Positions 24,285-35,818 of a stretch of DNA of 64,000 nucleotides are shown here, one piece after another. This stretch comes from Solanum dulcamara (lineage: Eukaryota; Streptophyta; Magnoliopsida; Solanales; Solanaceae): positions 33,661,246 through 33,725,245 of the forward strand of contig NC_077241.1 of the NCBI RefSeq assembly GCF_947179165.1, read 5' to 3'. Position 1 is the first letter of the stretch, and every line of letters starts with the position of its first letter. The notes below the pieces were generated by a model, which searched no databases, was not told the origin of the DNA, and saw nothing but the letters and a program-made list of their open reading frames with translations. Both the position numbers and the translations under genes were made by a program.

Positions 24285-27200
24285 TTAATCTTGAGTAGAG
24301 GGATAGAGATACAAGTATTTTTTTATCATATCCGCCTCTGCTTCCCAAGTAACACTTTCTAGTTGTTGATTCCTCCACAATACTTTAACAGAGGCAATTT
24401 CTTTGTTTCTTAAATTCTTAACTTGCCCGTCTACAATTTCAAATGGAACCTCCTTATATTTCAAGTTCTCTTCATTAATCACATCATCTAGTAGGACAAT
24501 GGAATCCAGATCACCCACAACTTTCTCAACATAGATACACGAAATACTGGGTGAACCATAGCTAATTCAAATGGCAAATCTAACTTGTAGGCCACCTTCC
24601 CAACATGCCTCAACATCTTATAAGGACCAAAATATCTAGGACATAATTTCCCTTTCTTACCAAAATGCATTACACCCATCATGGGTGAAACCTTTAAATA
24701 GACCCAATCATCCATCTAGAATTGAAGCTCTCTTTTCCTAATATCGAAATAGGACTTTTGACAACTTTGAACTGTCTTCAACCTCTCTCCTATGAGTCTC
24801 ACCTTTTCCATAGCATCTATTACCAAATTTGGACCGATCAAGGCCATGTCACCTACTTCAAACCATCCCACTAGGGATCTACATCTTTTCCCATACAAGG
24901 CTTCAAAAGGATCCATTTAGATGCTAGAGTGATAACTACTATTGTAGAAAAATTAAATCAATGGTAAATGATCATCCCAACTTTATTTAAAATCAACAAC
25001 ACATGCCCTCAACATGTCCTCTAAACTTTTGATTGTTCTTTTGGCTTGACCATCGTCTTGAGGATAGAAGCGGTACCTAACTTAACCTTTGTACCAAGAC
25101 CCTTTTGAAATGACTTCCAAAAGTGTAAAGTGAATTGAGCACCTCAATCTGATATAATGGATAAGGGAACACCATGAAGTCTTCCTAATTCAATAACATA
25201 CAACTTAGCATAGTCTTCGGCACCATACTAAGTCTTAACCAGTAGAAAATGACCAAATTTAGTCATTTGATCCACAATAACACAAATGGAATCATATTGC
25301 TTCTTAGTACGAGGCAAACCCGTTACAAATTCTATATTCACATCTTTCCACTTCTAAGTAGGTATTTCAATGTCTTGGGCTAAACCTCCTGGTCTTTGAT
25401 GCTCAACCTTAACTTGTTGAAAATTAGGACATTTAGCCAAAAACTTTGCTATGTCCTTCATGTCATTCCACCAATACATTTCTCTTAAATCACGATACAT
25501 CTTAGTGGAACCCGGATGAATCAAACATTGGGAACTATGAGCCTCATTCAATATCAACTCCCTTAAACCATTAACATTAGGCACACACAACAGACCTTAA
25601 TAACGAAGCACACCATCTCTCTCTTGGTAGAAAGCCTCAATGGATTTTTTAACAAACAATTTTTTTAACTCAACTAACACCAAATCATGGTCTTGTTTAT
25701 CGTTAACATCCACCACAAGAGATGATTCTAAACCATTATAAACAAGAACACCTCCATCATTGGAGTCGGCCAACTACACACCTAAATGTGCCAATCTATG
25801 AATATCTTTGATAAATTCCTTCTTACTTTCCTCAACATATGCAATAATATTCATGGACAATCTACTTAGTGCATCGTCAACCACATTAGCTTTGCTCGGA
25901 TGGTACAATACACTCATATCATATTTCTTCAACAATTCAAGCCATCTCCTTTGCCGAAGGTTAAAATAATTTTTGCTTACATACATATTGTAAACTCTTA
26001 TAGTCGGTGAACACATCCACATGGACACCATAAATATAGCGTCTCCAAATCTTTAAAGCAAACACAATCACCGCTGGTTCAAGATCATGGGTTAGATAAT
26101 TCCGTTCATGCACCTTAAGTTGCCCATAAGCATAGGCTATTACCTTATCATGTTTCATCAAAATACAATCAAGACCAACTCTTGAAGCATCGCAATACAC
26201 AATAAAACCATTGGATCCTTCCAACAAGGTCAAAATAGGAGCAGTAGTAAGACAATCCTTCAACTCTTGGAAACTCTTCTCATAGGCTTTCGACCATTGA
26301 AACTTTACATTATTTTAAGTCAACTTAATCAAAGGTAATGAGATCGATGAAAATACTTCCACAAATCTCCAATAATATCCGGCTAGGCCTAGGAAACTCT
26401 TAATATCATATGGGGAAAATAGTCTAGGCCAATTCTTAACTGCCTCAGTTTTCTTAGGATCAACAATAATCCCTTCACCAGACACAATATGACCAAGGAA
26501 AACCACCTCTCTTAGCCAAAACTCAGACTTTTTGAACTTGGCAAATAATTGGTTGTCTCTTAGAGTTTGCAACATAATCCTCAAGTGATTACCTTGATCC
26601 TCCTCATTCCGATAGTAAACCAATATGTCATCGATAAACACAATTGCAAACATGTACAAATATTGCTTGAACACCCTTTTCATCAAGTCTATGAAGGCTG
26701 CGGGGGAATTGGTTAGATAAAATAACATAATTAAGAACTCATAATGACCATACCTTATTCGAAATACTGTTTTGGTAATATCACTTTCCCTCACCCTTAA
26801 TTTGTGATAACCAGAATGGAGGTCAATCTTAGAGAAATAGTTTTCCCCTTGTAATTGGTGAAACAAATCATCTATCCTCGAAAATGGATATTTATTCTAG
26901 ATGGTTACTTTGTTCAATTGCCGATAATCAATGTACATATAGAATCAACCATCCTTCTTTCCAACAAAAACAATGGGATCACCCCATAGAGATATGGTTA
27001 ATTTAATGAAACATTTATCTAACAAGTCTTTCAATTGGTCCTTTAACTTCTTTAATTTCACCAGAGCCATTTGTTAAGGAGGAATACAAATGGGTAAAAT
27101 ACCAAGAAGAAGGTCTATGCCAAATTTAATTTCCCTTTTGGGAGGAACACTGGGTAGATAATTAGGAAATACATTTGGAAATTAATTAGCAATAGGGACC

Positions 27201-27740
27201 GACTCTATGGTAGGGGCTTCAGAATTTTCATCCCTAACCCTCACAAGATAATAGATACAACCATTGGATTATTTTTTTGAGATTTAAGGCATGAAATGAA
27301 TTGACCTATGAACATGAAATTACTAGCCTTCCATTCTAGGATCGGCTCATTAGGAAATTCAAACTTAACCACTCAGGTACTACAATCAATAGAAGCATAA
27401 CATACATATAGCCAATAAATACCAAGGATAACATCAAAATCGGTCATCTCAAGCTCAATAAGATCACATTAGATAACATTAAGGACAACTAAAATTAGAA
27501 AACTCCTATAAACTCTTTTACCCAGAACTGACTCACCTACGGGAGTATAAACAGAACAAGGCTCTAACAATGTTTCAGGGCTAATATCAAATCTCATGGC
27601 CACATAAGGAGAACAAAAGACAAATTTGCACCTAGATCAAGTAAGGCATAAACATCATAGTAAAATACCTATAACATACTAGTAACAACATCGGGAGTCT
27701 CCTCCACCTCTTGCCTACCATAAGGGCATAGAATTGGTTG
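24285..27740 (-). pseudogene. Chromovirus pol (protease, RT, RNase H, integrase, chromodomain), broken
   Basis: On the minus strand, in order: protease with YALLDLGANLSF (about 27600-27650; the usual DPG turn reads DLG); reverse transcriptase, open for 183 codons at 26315-26866, with [10 protein letters not shown] and the polymerase motif [10 protein letters not shown]; RNase H with [30 protein letters not shown] and [10 protein letters not shown] (25774-26263); integrase zinc finger with EAHSSQCLIHPGSTKMYRDL, whose second CPNC cysteine is Phe (25354-25590); integrase core; and C-terminus/chromodomain with DGQVKNLRNKEIASVKV and ESVTWEAEADMI (24285-24518). The integrase triad is lost: MDF reads IEF (codon 25330-25332), the second Asp is followed by a stop, and the Glu is Lys (codon 25040-25042). 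Frame changes occur near 24500 and 26000. Only RT looks locally intact. Confidence 0.92.
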
Positions 27741-28831
27741 TTTTATTGACCACCCTTTGGTTGCACTTGGGAACCATGGGCAACTTGTCCTTGAGGATGA
27801 CAATGTTTAACCTTACACTCCTTAGAATGATGACTCGGTAAAACATCGATAGCACACATTCAAACCCGCTAAACACTCACCTAAGTGGTTCTTCCCAAAC
27901 TTCTTGCATACGGGAGTAACTTGACCAATAGGAGCACCTCCTTGAGGCTTAGGGTTGGGCACCCTATCTTTGTCAAACTTTAGAGTAGTTCAATTTGAAG
28001 ATCCTTGGTCGGAGTACGTTTGGATAAAATGAGTATGTCCACCAGCTCCAAACTTACCATGAGAGAAATCACCACTATCGGTCCTTGGGCTCTTGGACTC
28101 CTTAGCTTTTTCCTTTAACTTCTCACTCTCTATTTTCTCCGCATAGGTCATAAGTCTAGAGATGCATATTTACAAAACAAATATGGTCAATTTACATTCC
28201 TTAGAAATCACATTGAACATACTCGACATAAACTTCCTCATACGAGCCCTTGAGTCGGTAACTATGAATGGAGCATATTTCGATAATTGGGTGAACTTGA
28301 GGGCATACTCCCTCACACTCATTCCACCTTGCTCAAGGTTGATGAACTCTTGTACCTTGGCCTCCCTCAGCTCTAATGGGAAGAAGCGATCAATAAACAC
28401 CCTTTTGAACTCATCCCAAGTCACGGGAATCGCTTCTCTAGACCTCTCACTTTCCATTAATTGAACCAAATTTTGGCAACACCCTTCATTTGATAAGTAG
28501 CCAACTCCACCCTCCCAACTGGGTTAACCCCCATAATATCTAAGATCTTGTGAATGCTATCAACAAACTCTTGTGTATCCTCTTCCATTAGAACCCCAAA
28601 ACTTCAGAGGATTCATCCTTATGAAATCAAGAACTCTTGTTTCCACCGTACACACATTTGGATTTATGAGAACAACCACCTCAGGATTGTCTTGAGCCGT
28701 AATGGCTTGAGCAAGTATAATAATGTTCATTCGGAACTCGACATTAGATACTTGATCATTCACAAGATTATTTAGAGGTTGTTCTCCTCTTCAAACAAAT
28801 TCCTTCTAGAGGGGTATATTCATGGAGGCAT
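27741..28831 (-). pseudogene. Chromovirus gag, broken
   Basis: Minus-strand capsid/nucleocapsid gene. The start ATG is at 28829-28831 (MPP), but the next codon, normally Arg in this MPPRR-type start, is TGA at 28820-28822. Open pieces then give RMNPLKFWGSNG (28560-28763) and FKRVFIDRFFPLELREAKVQ, MSVREYALKFTQLSKYAPF and DSRARMRKFMSSM (28170-28469), the retrotransposon gag capsid core. The zinc knuckle near 27815-27865 begins CYRC, but a one-base frame change is needed to reach the HHSKEC half, and a stop lies in the original frame. Capsid length and order are normal for the family. It sits about 200 bases downstream of the primer-binding site. Confidence 0.9.
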
Positions 28832-29029
28832 TTTCTGAAAATCACAAAGAACAAGCGTTAGAGGAAAATATTTAACCACTCTACTACACGCTATAGATCA
28901 TGAAATAAGTGAGATTTTACTTATATTTTTTGTAGCCTCCTATTCAAGGACATGGCATGCTTTACACCAATGTATACGTCTCTATTTAATGTGGCATGTT
29001 AGACTCCCTAGGACTCTTCTAAATCTTGT

Positions 29030-29041
29030 GTTTTGATACCA
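29030..29041 (-). other. Primer-binding site of the D element
   Basis: The minus strand reads TGGTATCAAAAC, 10 of 12 matches to TGGTATCAGAGC, and starts four bases after the 5' LTR end. Confidence 0.85.
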
Positions 29042-29045
29042 AGTT

Positions 29046-31282
29046 TTTAATGACCCGAACTAGGTCTAAGACATGATACGGCGATCGGGATGTGAGGAAA
29101 CCCAACCAAGCCATCTTAGTATATATCACACACATAAAGTAAAGAAATATATTAAAATAAGTGGAAGTAACAAGAAAAAGGGGAATGGGTCTAAGGTGTA
29201 GAAATGCTCATATCGACATTCAAATAGACTATATCAAAACATCGTCTAAACATTCTTCAACTTTAGTCTTTGATGGGGGCTTCTCACCCGAAACAATAGG
29301 AGAAAAGTCAAGTAAACAAAGAGAATGAAAGTCATATCCTTTATAGAACAAAGACTGACCAACTCCTTGATATCTAAAAAAACTCTAGCCATAAAGGGCT
29401 GGTCGTTAATATAGTTCGTCCTTACATTATGAGATAATGTAGGAAAATTATTTGTTACTACATAAAAGATACTAAGTATGTGAGATATGCATGAACAAGT
29501 AAAGGAATGAGAATAATATGCCATAAGATGCATGACCAATCATAATGAACATGTGTAAGGCTGAAAACATTTGAAAATATATGAAAACTAATGGTCCATG
29601 CATATCATAAAACTTCATCATAAAATTTCATAGCTTAACTTTCAACTTTTGTGGGTTAAGACCTTTAACCAACATCTTTAGACCATGCGAACTACAAAAT
29701 GGAATTCGATGTAACCTTCATCGAGAATAAGGAGGCTATCTTACCATATTATACTCCATCATGGTACTCTACTCAACTCAATTGTGCTATATGTTGATCC
29801 ACTAGCTAGGCCATAAAAGGCAATCCTACGTGGGTAATATAGTTTTGGACTTTAGGTTGCTATTAGAATTCCCTTGGGTAACTAAGTGTTTTACCAGACC
29901 GAACTCCACCTAGAATTCCTATCGGTGGTTAGTCAATATCCCAACAAAATTTATTAACACATGATCATAAACATTATAGGGAAATATAGTAACTACCTAT
30001 CAACCCATCTTTACAAAATATATTAGGAATAACTTATTAAGTTAAGTGATTCATAGGAATCCATAACTTCGGTGAGAATTATCCATATCACCATCTTTAA
30101 ACATGATTGTATGATAACTGTACTTATTACACCATAATAACTATCTTTGATCATAGCTTGATCATCATTATAACTTCATCATTAAAATCATAATCTCAAC
30201 TTTAAATCATTAAACTTTCCCTGAAAATCATTAAACTCATAATCAACTCATGAAAGTCATATTTAACTTCATTATCATAACTTGGAAATATCTTTATGGA
30301 TGAAAATTCATAATTCAACTTAAAATCATGCAATTAATATGAAAGCATGCTGATAAAGATCATTGATAATCATCTAAAACAAAATTGAAACAACCCACTA
30401 TAATTTATCAAAATAAGGGTTCATAAATCAATTGAAAATTGAAGCAAACTTGGGAAAAATTTGGGACAACATGGGTGAAAGAAAACCATGGATCATTCCC
30501 CACCTACCTTGATTAAATTCTATTAGAATTGAAAAAGAAACCATGGTGAAATCTGAAACCCTAGCTGAAAACTTAGAGAGGAACCTTGAGAGAATTGACT
30601 TTCCTTCCTTAGAGAATTTTAGAAGAATAATTTACAATGAGGGAAGTTTTAAAGGATTGGGTAGATATAGGCTTGAACTTACCCATAATTATGTCTAGGT
30701 TCATTGAACCAAACTTAGAAAATGACATAACTACCCTTCATTAAATCCAAAATTTGGCCCTACGAGTTGGTTCCTACGAATCATAGGTGGGATGATGAGT
30801 CTTCAAGATGAGTCGTCCTCCAGGCTTTAGAAAAGGCCTAAAAATTTGAACTCTAAACTTTGCCTACGAGTCGTTTCTATGACTCATCTTCATGAGTATG
30901 AGTTGTCATTTGGGCTCATCCTTCGGCGTCAAAACCTACAAACTTGAGGGTCTCTTAACTTTGGTTACGAGTCGTGTTTACAACTCATAATAATTTTTGT
31001 GAATCATCTTGTCAAGTAGTGGACTTGATCCTGAGGAACTCTCAAACATGGGCATCTAAAGTTGGGGTAAGGGTTAGTGTTACAACTTGTCGAATGAACT
31101 ACGAGTAGTAATGTTGATTTGTAGGACCTCTTATGATCTTTGGTCCATATCAATACCCAAGACTACCTGTACAACTTATTTTTATGAGTCGTATGAACCT
31201 GTACAATTCATAAAATAGGTCATAAACTTGGGTTCAGTCAAATTTTATCTTGATTCCAACTTTTTGATTTTCGGGTCTTACA
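29046..31282 (-). repeat. 5' LTR of the D element
   Basis: On the plus strand it runs from a decayed end TTTAATGACCCG to TTTTCGGGTCTTACA, 2237 bases, and aligns along its length to 21812-24038. The ACGAGTCGT motif array is at 30760-31240. The 97-residue frame at 29246-29539 is antisense LTR noise. Confidence 0.9.
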
Positions 31283-32160
31283 CAAGCACATAAAATAATT
31301 ATGATGAATCCAAATATATAGGTGACCTCTTTTTGGCAGAGGTAGTCCTAACGCGTATTTGAAAAATAAATGTGCCATAATATGTCATTCCATTGCTCTT
31401 TAATTAAACAAATCTATCCCCAAAATTAAATACAAAAAATAGGCTTAAACTTTATTACATGCCAAAAAAAGGAAAATAAAATTCTTCATCGCATCTAAGT
31501 ATGCTCATGGTTCAATCCCCACAGGCCAAAGCATGGGATCTTCATAGTTATCTACATCACAAATGAATTAATAATACTCTCCCTTCTAAAGTTTAATTTA
31601 TTTAGACAAAGGGTCCATATTCTGGCACAACTATTTTTGAAATATGCACATACAAATTGTAAGAGTCACTCGGGGTCGTGTAGCCACTTGGATATTTGGA
31701 CCAAGTTGACTAATGGACTTAATATAGCAAGGATATTAAGCTTGCTAAGTTTGTTGGTGTGTGTACCTAAAAAGGTGTTGGCTTAGCTCTAACCTAGGTG
31801 AATTAAGAGTTGGTTTACTAGTTACAAGGTTTTCGAGCGGACAACTCAAATGAGAAGGCTATGCGGTCACATGAAAAAAGATCCGGACACCCCATCCATA
31901 CACCAACTCTCCTAAATTTTGGGATTTTAAAGAAAACTTTGGAGGTGCGCAAAACACATCTTGCGTGTACGTGTGACCGTGTCACTTTTCTAGAATTGTA
32001 GAAAGTATGATCGGAATGACAATTTATATAAAGCAATAAAAAATAAATAATTTATATAGAACAATAACAAATAAATAAATTAGATAAATCAATAACAAAA
32101 ATATAAATTATATCACATAAGCAGGATGAGAAATCAAGCAATTCAAAATAAAAATAAATA
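31283..32160. other. AT-rich unassigned DNA
   Basis: No protein similarity was seen. Positions 32030-32110 are a low-complexity run with several irregular copies of CAATAACAAATAAATAA-like sequence. The 72-residue frame at 31818-32036 has no domain. It is the right flank of the D element. Confidence 0.4.
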
Positions 32161-33026
32161 AATTATTAACCTAAGTCTGTTTTAATTTAGAACCAAATTT
32201 CCCTGTGGTGTCGGCAAACTATTATACCCCATATTAATGGAGGTCAAATTAGAGTACAACATATTGGTGATTCCTAAAATAAATAACTTAACTTAAGGAG
32301 TCGCCGCCTATCTATTATAAGGGTGAGTTAGGGCACCTAAAATTTCTCATATTAACTCCATTTTTAAGGTCTATCTAACCAATTAGATATTCTAAGGTGA
32401 GGGTTCAATTAATCCTAAAGGGAAGGGGCTAGATATTCTTTAAGATCCATTCAAAATGGTTAACCATCCAAACTTAGGTTTATAAGTTAAGCTAAAAAAT
32501 AGTGACCGATTTGAAAGCTAGTTAACCATTTAGTATGTATAAAAATAAATGTTCTTAGCTTCAAGGCTGTATGAAAAGTGTGTAAATAAAATTTGTGTTT
32601 AAATAATGTGCGAAACTTATCATTAGCTACATAAAAATTTGAAATTTGAAGTCTACCACTTAATAATTTTCAAAAATAAGAAAACCAATTTAGATGGGGT
32701 AAAGACATGGTACAATTTAAAACATCATTTGGAAAGGGAGATTTACATTTTTTAAAAATTCATTTGAAAAAAATGGGGTCATTTATAATTTAAAACTTCA
32801 TTTGAAAAGGGTATAAATCACTACTATTTGACTCTATTCATAATCCCAAATGGTCGAGTAAATCTAGATGCAGATTAGAAATCAAAAGTAAATCAACATA
32901 GTTAATGCAAAATATAAAATAGCTAATGTAGAATAAATAATCCCCCAAGAGGTGAACCAAAAAAGAAATAACAGTCTACAAATATGTGAACTTCAATCCA
33001 ATATATAAAAGGTCAAAGTATCCTAG
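32161..33026. repeat. Possible leader/LTR part of another plant retroelement
   Basis: Near 32295 the sequence AAGGAGTCGCCGCCTATC...GGGTGAGTTAGGGCACC resembles a 'GGAGTCGCCACCTA' block that I recall from plant LTR elements, possibly Tat/Ogre. This is recall only. The rest is A-rich and unassigned, with repeated 'aaaatttcatttgaaaaggg' variants at 32720-32815. Confidence 0.35.
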
Positions 33027-35818
33027 TGTAATGACCTCCAAGGTCATTTTTATTCCTTTTCATATTTTTACTAATTTACCACTTCCCGTTGCTTCTTTAA
33101 AACTCTTATGTGATATTGATATGGGTGGCACGCACCCCAAAAGTGTTTGGTTGAATTTTTAGAAGATTTGGCCATTTTTTATGTTTAAGACTTAAACTAG
33201 TTGATTGGAGTCAACCTTTCGAGATTCTGATGTCGGATGATGATTCCGTCACTTCCATCATCTCTGGAAGGTCCATTTGGATCTAGAAGAAAGGTTGGTT
33301 TGTGTTTTCAAGTTTTCATTTTGAGTTTGTGTGATTAGTCATATTAACTTTGAAATTTAGGGTAAGGTTGAATTCGGTCAATATATTGAGTAAACATGCT
33401 CGGATGAAAATTTTTTCAGTATGGTTAGCTCCATAATGCCATGTTTGGTTTAGAATGATTTTTGATTTATTTCCTGAGGTGATCGAAATGTTTTTAGTCC
33501 CGTTTCCCTATTTTGGAACCTTTATAACTTGAAAAGAGGACTTCGGTCATAACATATGGTAAATGCCTCAGAATGAAATTCTGACGGTTTTATCAACTCC
33601 AAAATGACCAAATTATTCTAGTAGCATGGTCAACATAAGTATCGAAGCAATTTGTACAAGTTTGGAGACAATTAACATATTTGACTTTGAAAGTTAGCAT
33701 ATAATTTAATTTGATCAACATTCTTGAAATCACATTCAGATGGAAATTCTGACTGTGTAGTTAGTTTCGGAATATCGAATTTTGTCTAGAACGACCATTC
33801 ATCAAAATTTTGAGGCTTTTGGTCTAATTCCAAGACCCATTGTGGGAAATTACACTGGATGTGGGGCCCACATTTTGGTAAAAAGACCTCATATAAGAAT
33901 TTTGAATACGATACTAGGTCCGAAATACCGAATTTGTGGGGTGGTATATTGCGTTTGCCTTCAAAGTGTTCTGAATGAATCCAAAACACCTCATCGGAGA
34001 ATTTGGCATGTCAAGCACATTTTTCACCAGTAGGCATCTGGTGCCGTTGCTAAAGATATACGTAGTTGCTAAAGCGAGTGCTGTTAAAGCGGCCAAGAGG
34101 TCGCTAAAGCCACCAGATAACTTTTTCGGGTCTCGTTAAAATGACCATCCATTGCTAAAGTGACTTGTCACTTAAGTGACCTGGTGTCTCTAAAGTTATG
34201 CCCGCCTCTTTGAGGTGGTCGCTTAAGAGAACACCGGGGGTTCACTTAAGCGATAAAAGAGGCCTATTTTTGGTTTCGTTTTTTCAAACTTGGGCCCTAA
34301 CTTTTGAACTTGATTTTTTCTCTATATTTGGGTGATTGGGTAATTTAACAGGCTAAATTGCATGGATTTTCAAGGGGTATCCATTGGTACGTTCATAACT
34401 AGGAGCAAAGGCTTCTTTTGAGATAAATTGCCCTTTTTCCTTGCATTTTTGGCTATTCTAGGGCTTCAAATTGGTGCGGTTGTTTGAGCTCTTCCGATGC
34501 TCAAAATATGCCCCTTTTTGGGTATAAATTCCTTGATTTACTTGGGAATATATGATGGAATTGGTTTTTTTATTTTATGCGTAGGTCCCAATGTCAAATT
34601 TTGACACATTTTTGGTTTCGTTTTTAATTATAGAAATATGGGTATCATTGTCTTTGTTGTGATGTGTTCTTCGATAAGCTGATAGAGTGACATCATTTGG
34701 AGGTGGCCCGCAAGGGAAATATGCAAGTTTAGTTGTTCGTGAGATGTTTTGGCTTTAAGGTAGGTTATGGTTTAATCATGTTAGACTTGGCTTTGTTAGA
34801 AGTGGTATATTTTAAGTGGTAACGTATGATTAGGTTGGTGTTGTAGGTCTTGATATCCTATTGAACAATTTAGAATTGATGATCATTGTTAGCAAGTAGT
34901 TTGGGTTTTAGCCGTTGGAGTCTTAGTCTAGGTTATATATTGATGTGTTTTACATCGTTTAGAATCCTTAAAACTTGCCCTTAGGTGATTTAAAGTTAGG
35001 ACGCCTCTTGTTGGACTTCTTTGGTGTTGGTTGGTCACTCATTGTGATTTTTAGCTTCTGATTATGCCTTGGTTGCTTATTATATTGTTATGTTGGGCCC
35101 GAGGCCGTGATTTTGGCACACCGGAGTCTCAGGTGAGTGATATATGACTTTTGACATTCTATTTGTGTTATCTACCTCGCTAGTGTTAAAAACCCTTTTT
35201 AAAAGAAAGAGTAAAAAGATGATAATGGGACTTTTGGTTGATACTTAAATATGAGGGATTCAAGGAAATACGGTGATATCATATTTATGGAAATTCATGG
35301 TTTATGAGCTAGAGGTATAATTTTGAGAAACCCTTTTATTGACTTTGGGCTACACTTTATTTTATTTGAAAAGATTGAGGTGTGAATTTTGGGTGGCCTG
35401 CTTATACATATTCTGGGTTATTATTTCAATGTTGATAAGCTCGAGGTATGATTTTGGGTGACCCTTTTATTGATGAGCTCGAGGGTTTATTCCAGGAATA
35501 TTATGCTAGTTTTGGAAGTTGTTGAGCCAAAGATATGAGTTTACATTTGTGCATTCTTCCAGTATATTATGAGTTGAGATTATTGATGCAATTATATGAC
35601 TTCTTGGATTTACTTGATTATTGGATAATCTTCCCTTACCCCTTTTTCCAAGATCATAGTTTTATGCATCTCCCTAGTTATTATTGGTATCATCATGCTG
35701 CTTTTTATATATCTATTCTTTCTAAGCTCGGTTGGCCTACGATCCCTAATAAGTACCTTGAGTTTTGGTACTCATATTGCACTTTTGCATCTTTTTTATG
35801 CAACTACCAGTTTAAGCC
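33027..35818 (+). repeat. E-type LTR, plus orientation, cut by the B1 element
   Basis: It starts TGTAATGACCTCCAAGG at 33027. Positions 33285-33960 recur at 62950-63590. At 34035-34260 there are repeated half-palindromes of the form TCGCTAAAGCGA / TCGCTTAAGCGA. The right side ends where the B1 LTR TGTCATGACCC begins at 35819, so its true 3' end is not seen. Frames at 33782-34033 and 35535-35846 are accidental. Confidence 0.65.
34035..34260. repeat. Array of TCGCTAAAGCGA-like palindromic motifs
   Basis: Variants of GTTGCTAAAG, GTCGCTAAAGC, GTCACTTAAGTGAC, GTCGCTTAAGAG and CACTTAAGCGAT follow each other in both orientations; several are self-complementary. This part of the E LTR corresponds in position to the motif arrays in types C, D and D'. 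Confidence 0.7.

Larger units (their letters stand above)
21812..31282 (-). mobile_element. Full-length degenerate Ty3/gypsy chromovirus (D element)
   Basis: A 9.47 kb minus-strand element with all structural landmarks: 5' LTR 29046-31282, primer-binding site 29030-29041, gag about 28831-27800, protease-RT-RNase H-integrase-chromodomain 27740-24285, polypurine tract 24040-24053 and 3' LTR 21812-24038. The flanks are CAAGT (21807-21811) and CAAGC (31283-31287), a five-base target-site duplication with one mismatch. The domain order PR-RT-RH-IN-chromodomain and LTRs over 2.2 kb fit the Tekay/Del lineage (inference from recalled family features). The two LTRs differ at something like one base in eight by eye, with small indels, so the insertion is old. 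It cannot be autonomous. Confidence 0.9.

Noticed and set aside
24285..28831. Endogenous pararetrovirus (caulimovirid) origin for the RT-bearing region
   Set aside because: The domain order includes integrase and chromodomain, and LTRs, a polypurine tract and a target duplication are present; these define an LTR retrotransposon.
32030..32110. Tandem repeat or matrix-attachment-like AT block
   Set aside because: Low-complexity A/T-rich sequence with irregular units; nothing specific can be supported from sequence alone.
33782..34096. Three overlapping short frames on both strands
   Set aside because: They overlap in antisense within the E LTR, have no domains, and the homologous copy at 63430-63590 does not keep the same frames.
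34035..34260. CRISPR-like or regulated operator array
   Set aside because: Units are irregular, degenerate and in both orientations within an LTR of a plant element; there are no spacers of constant length.
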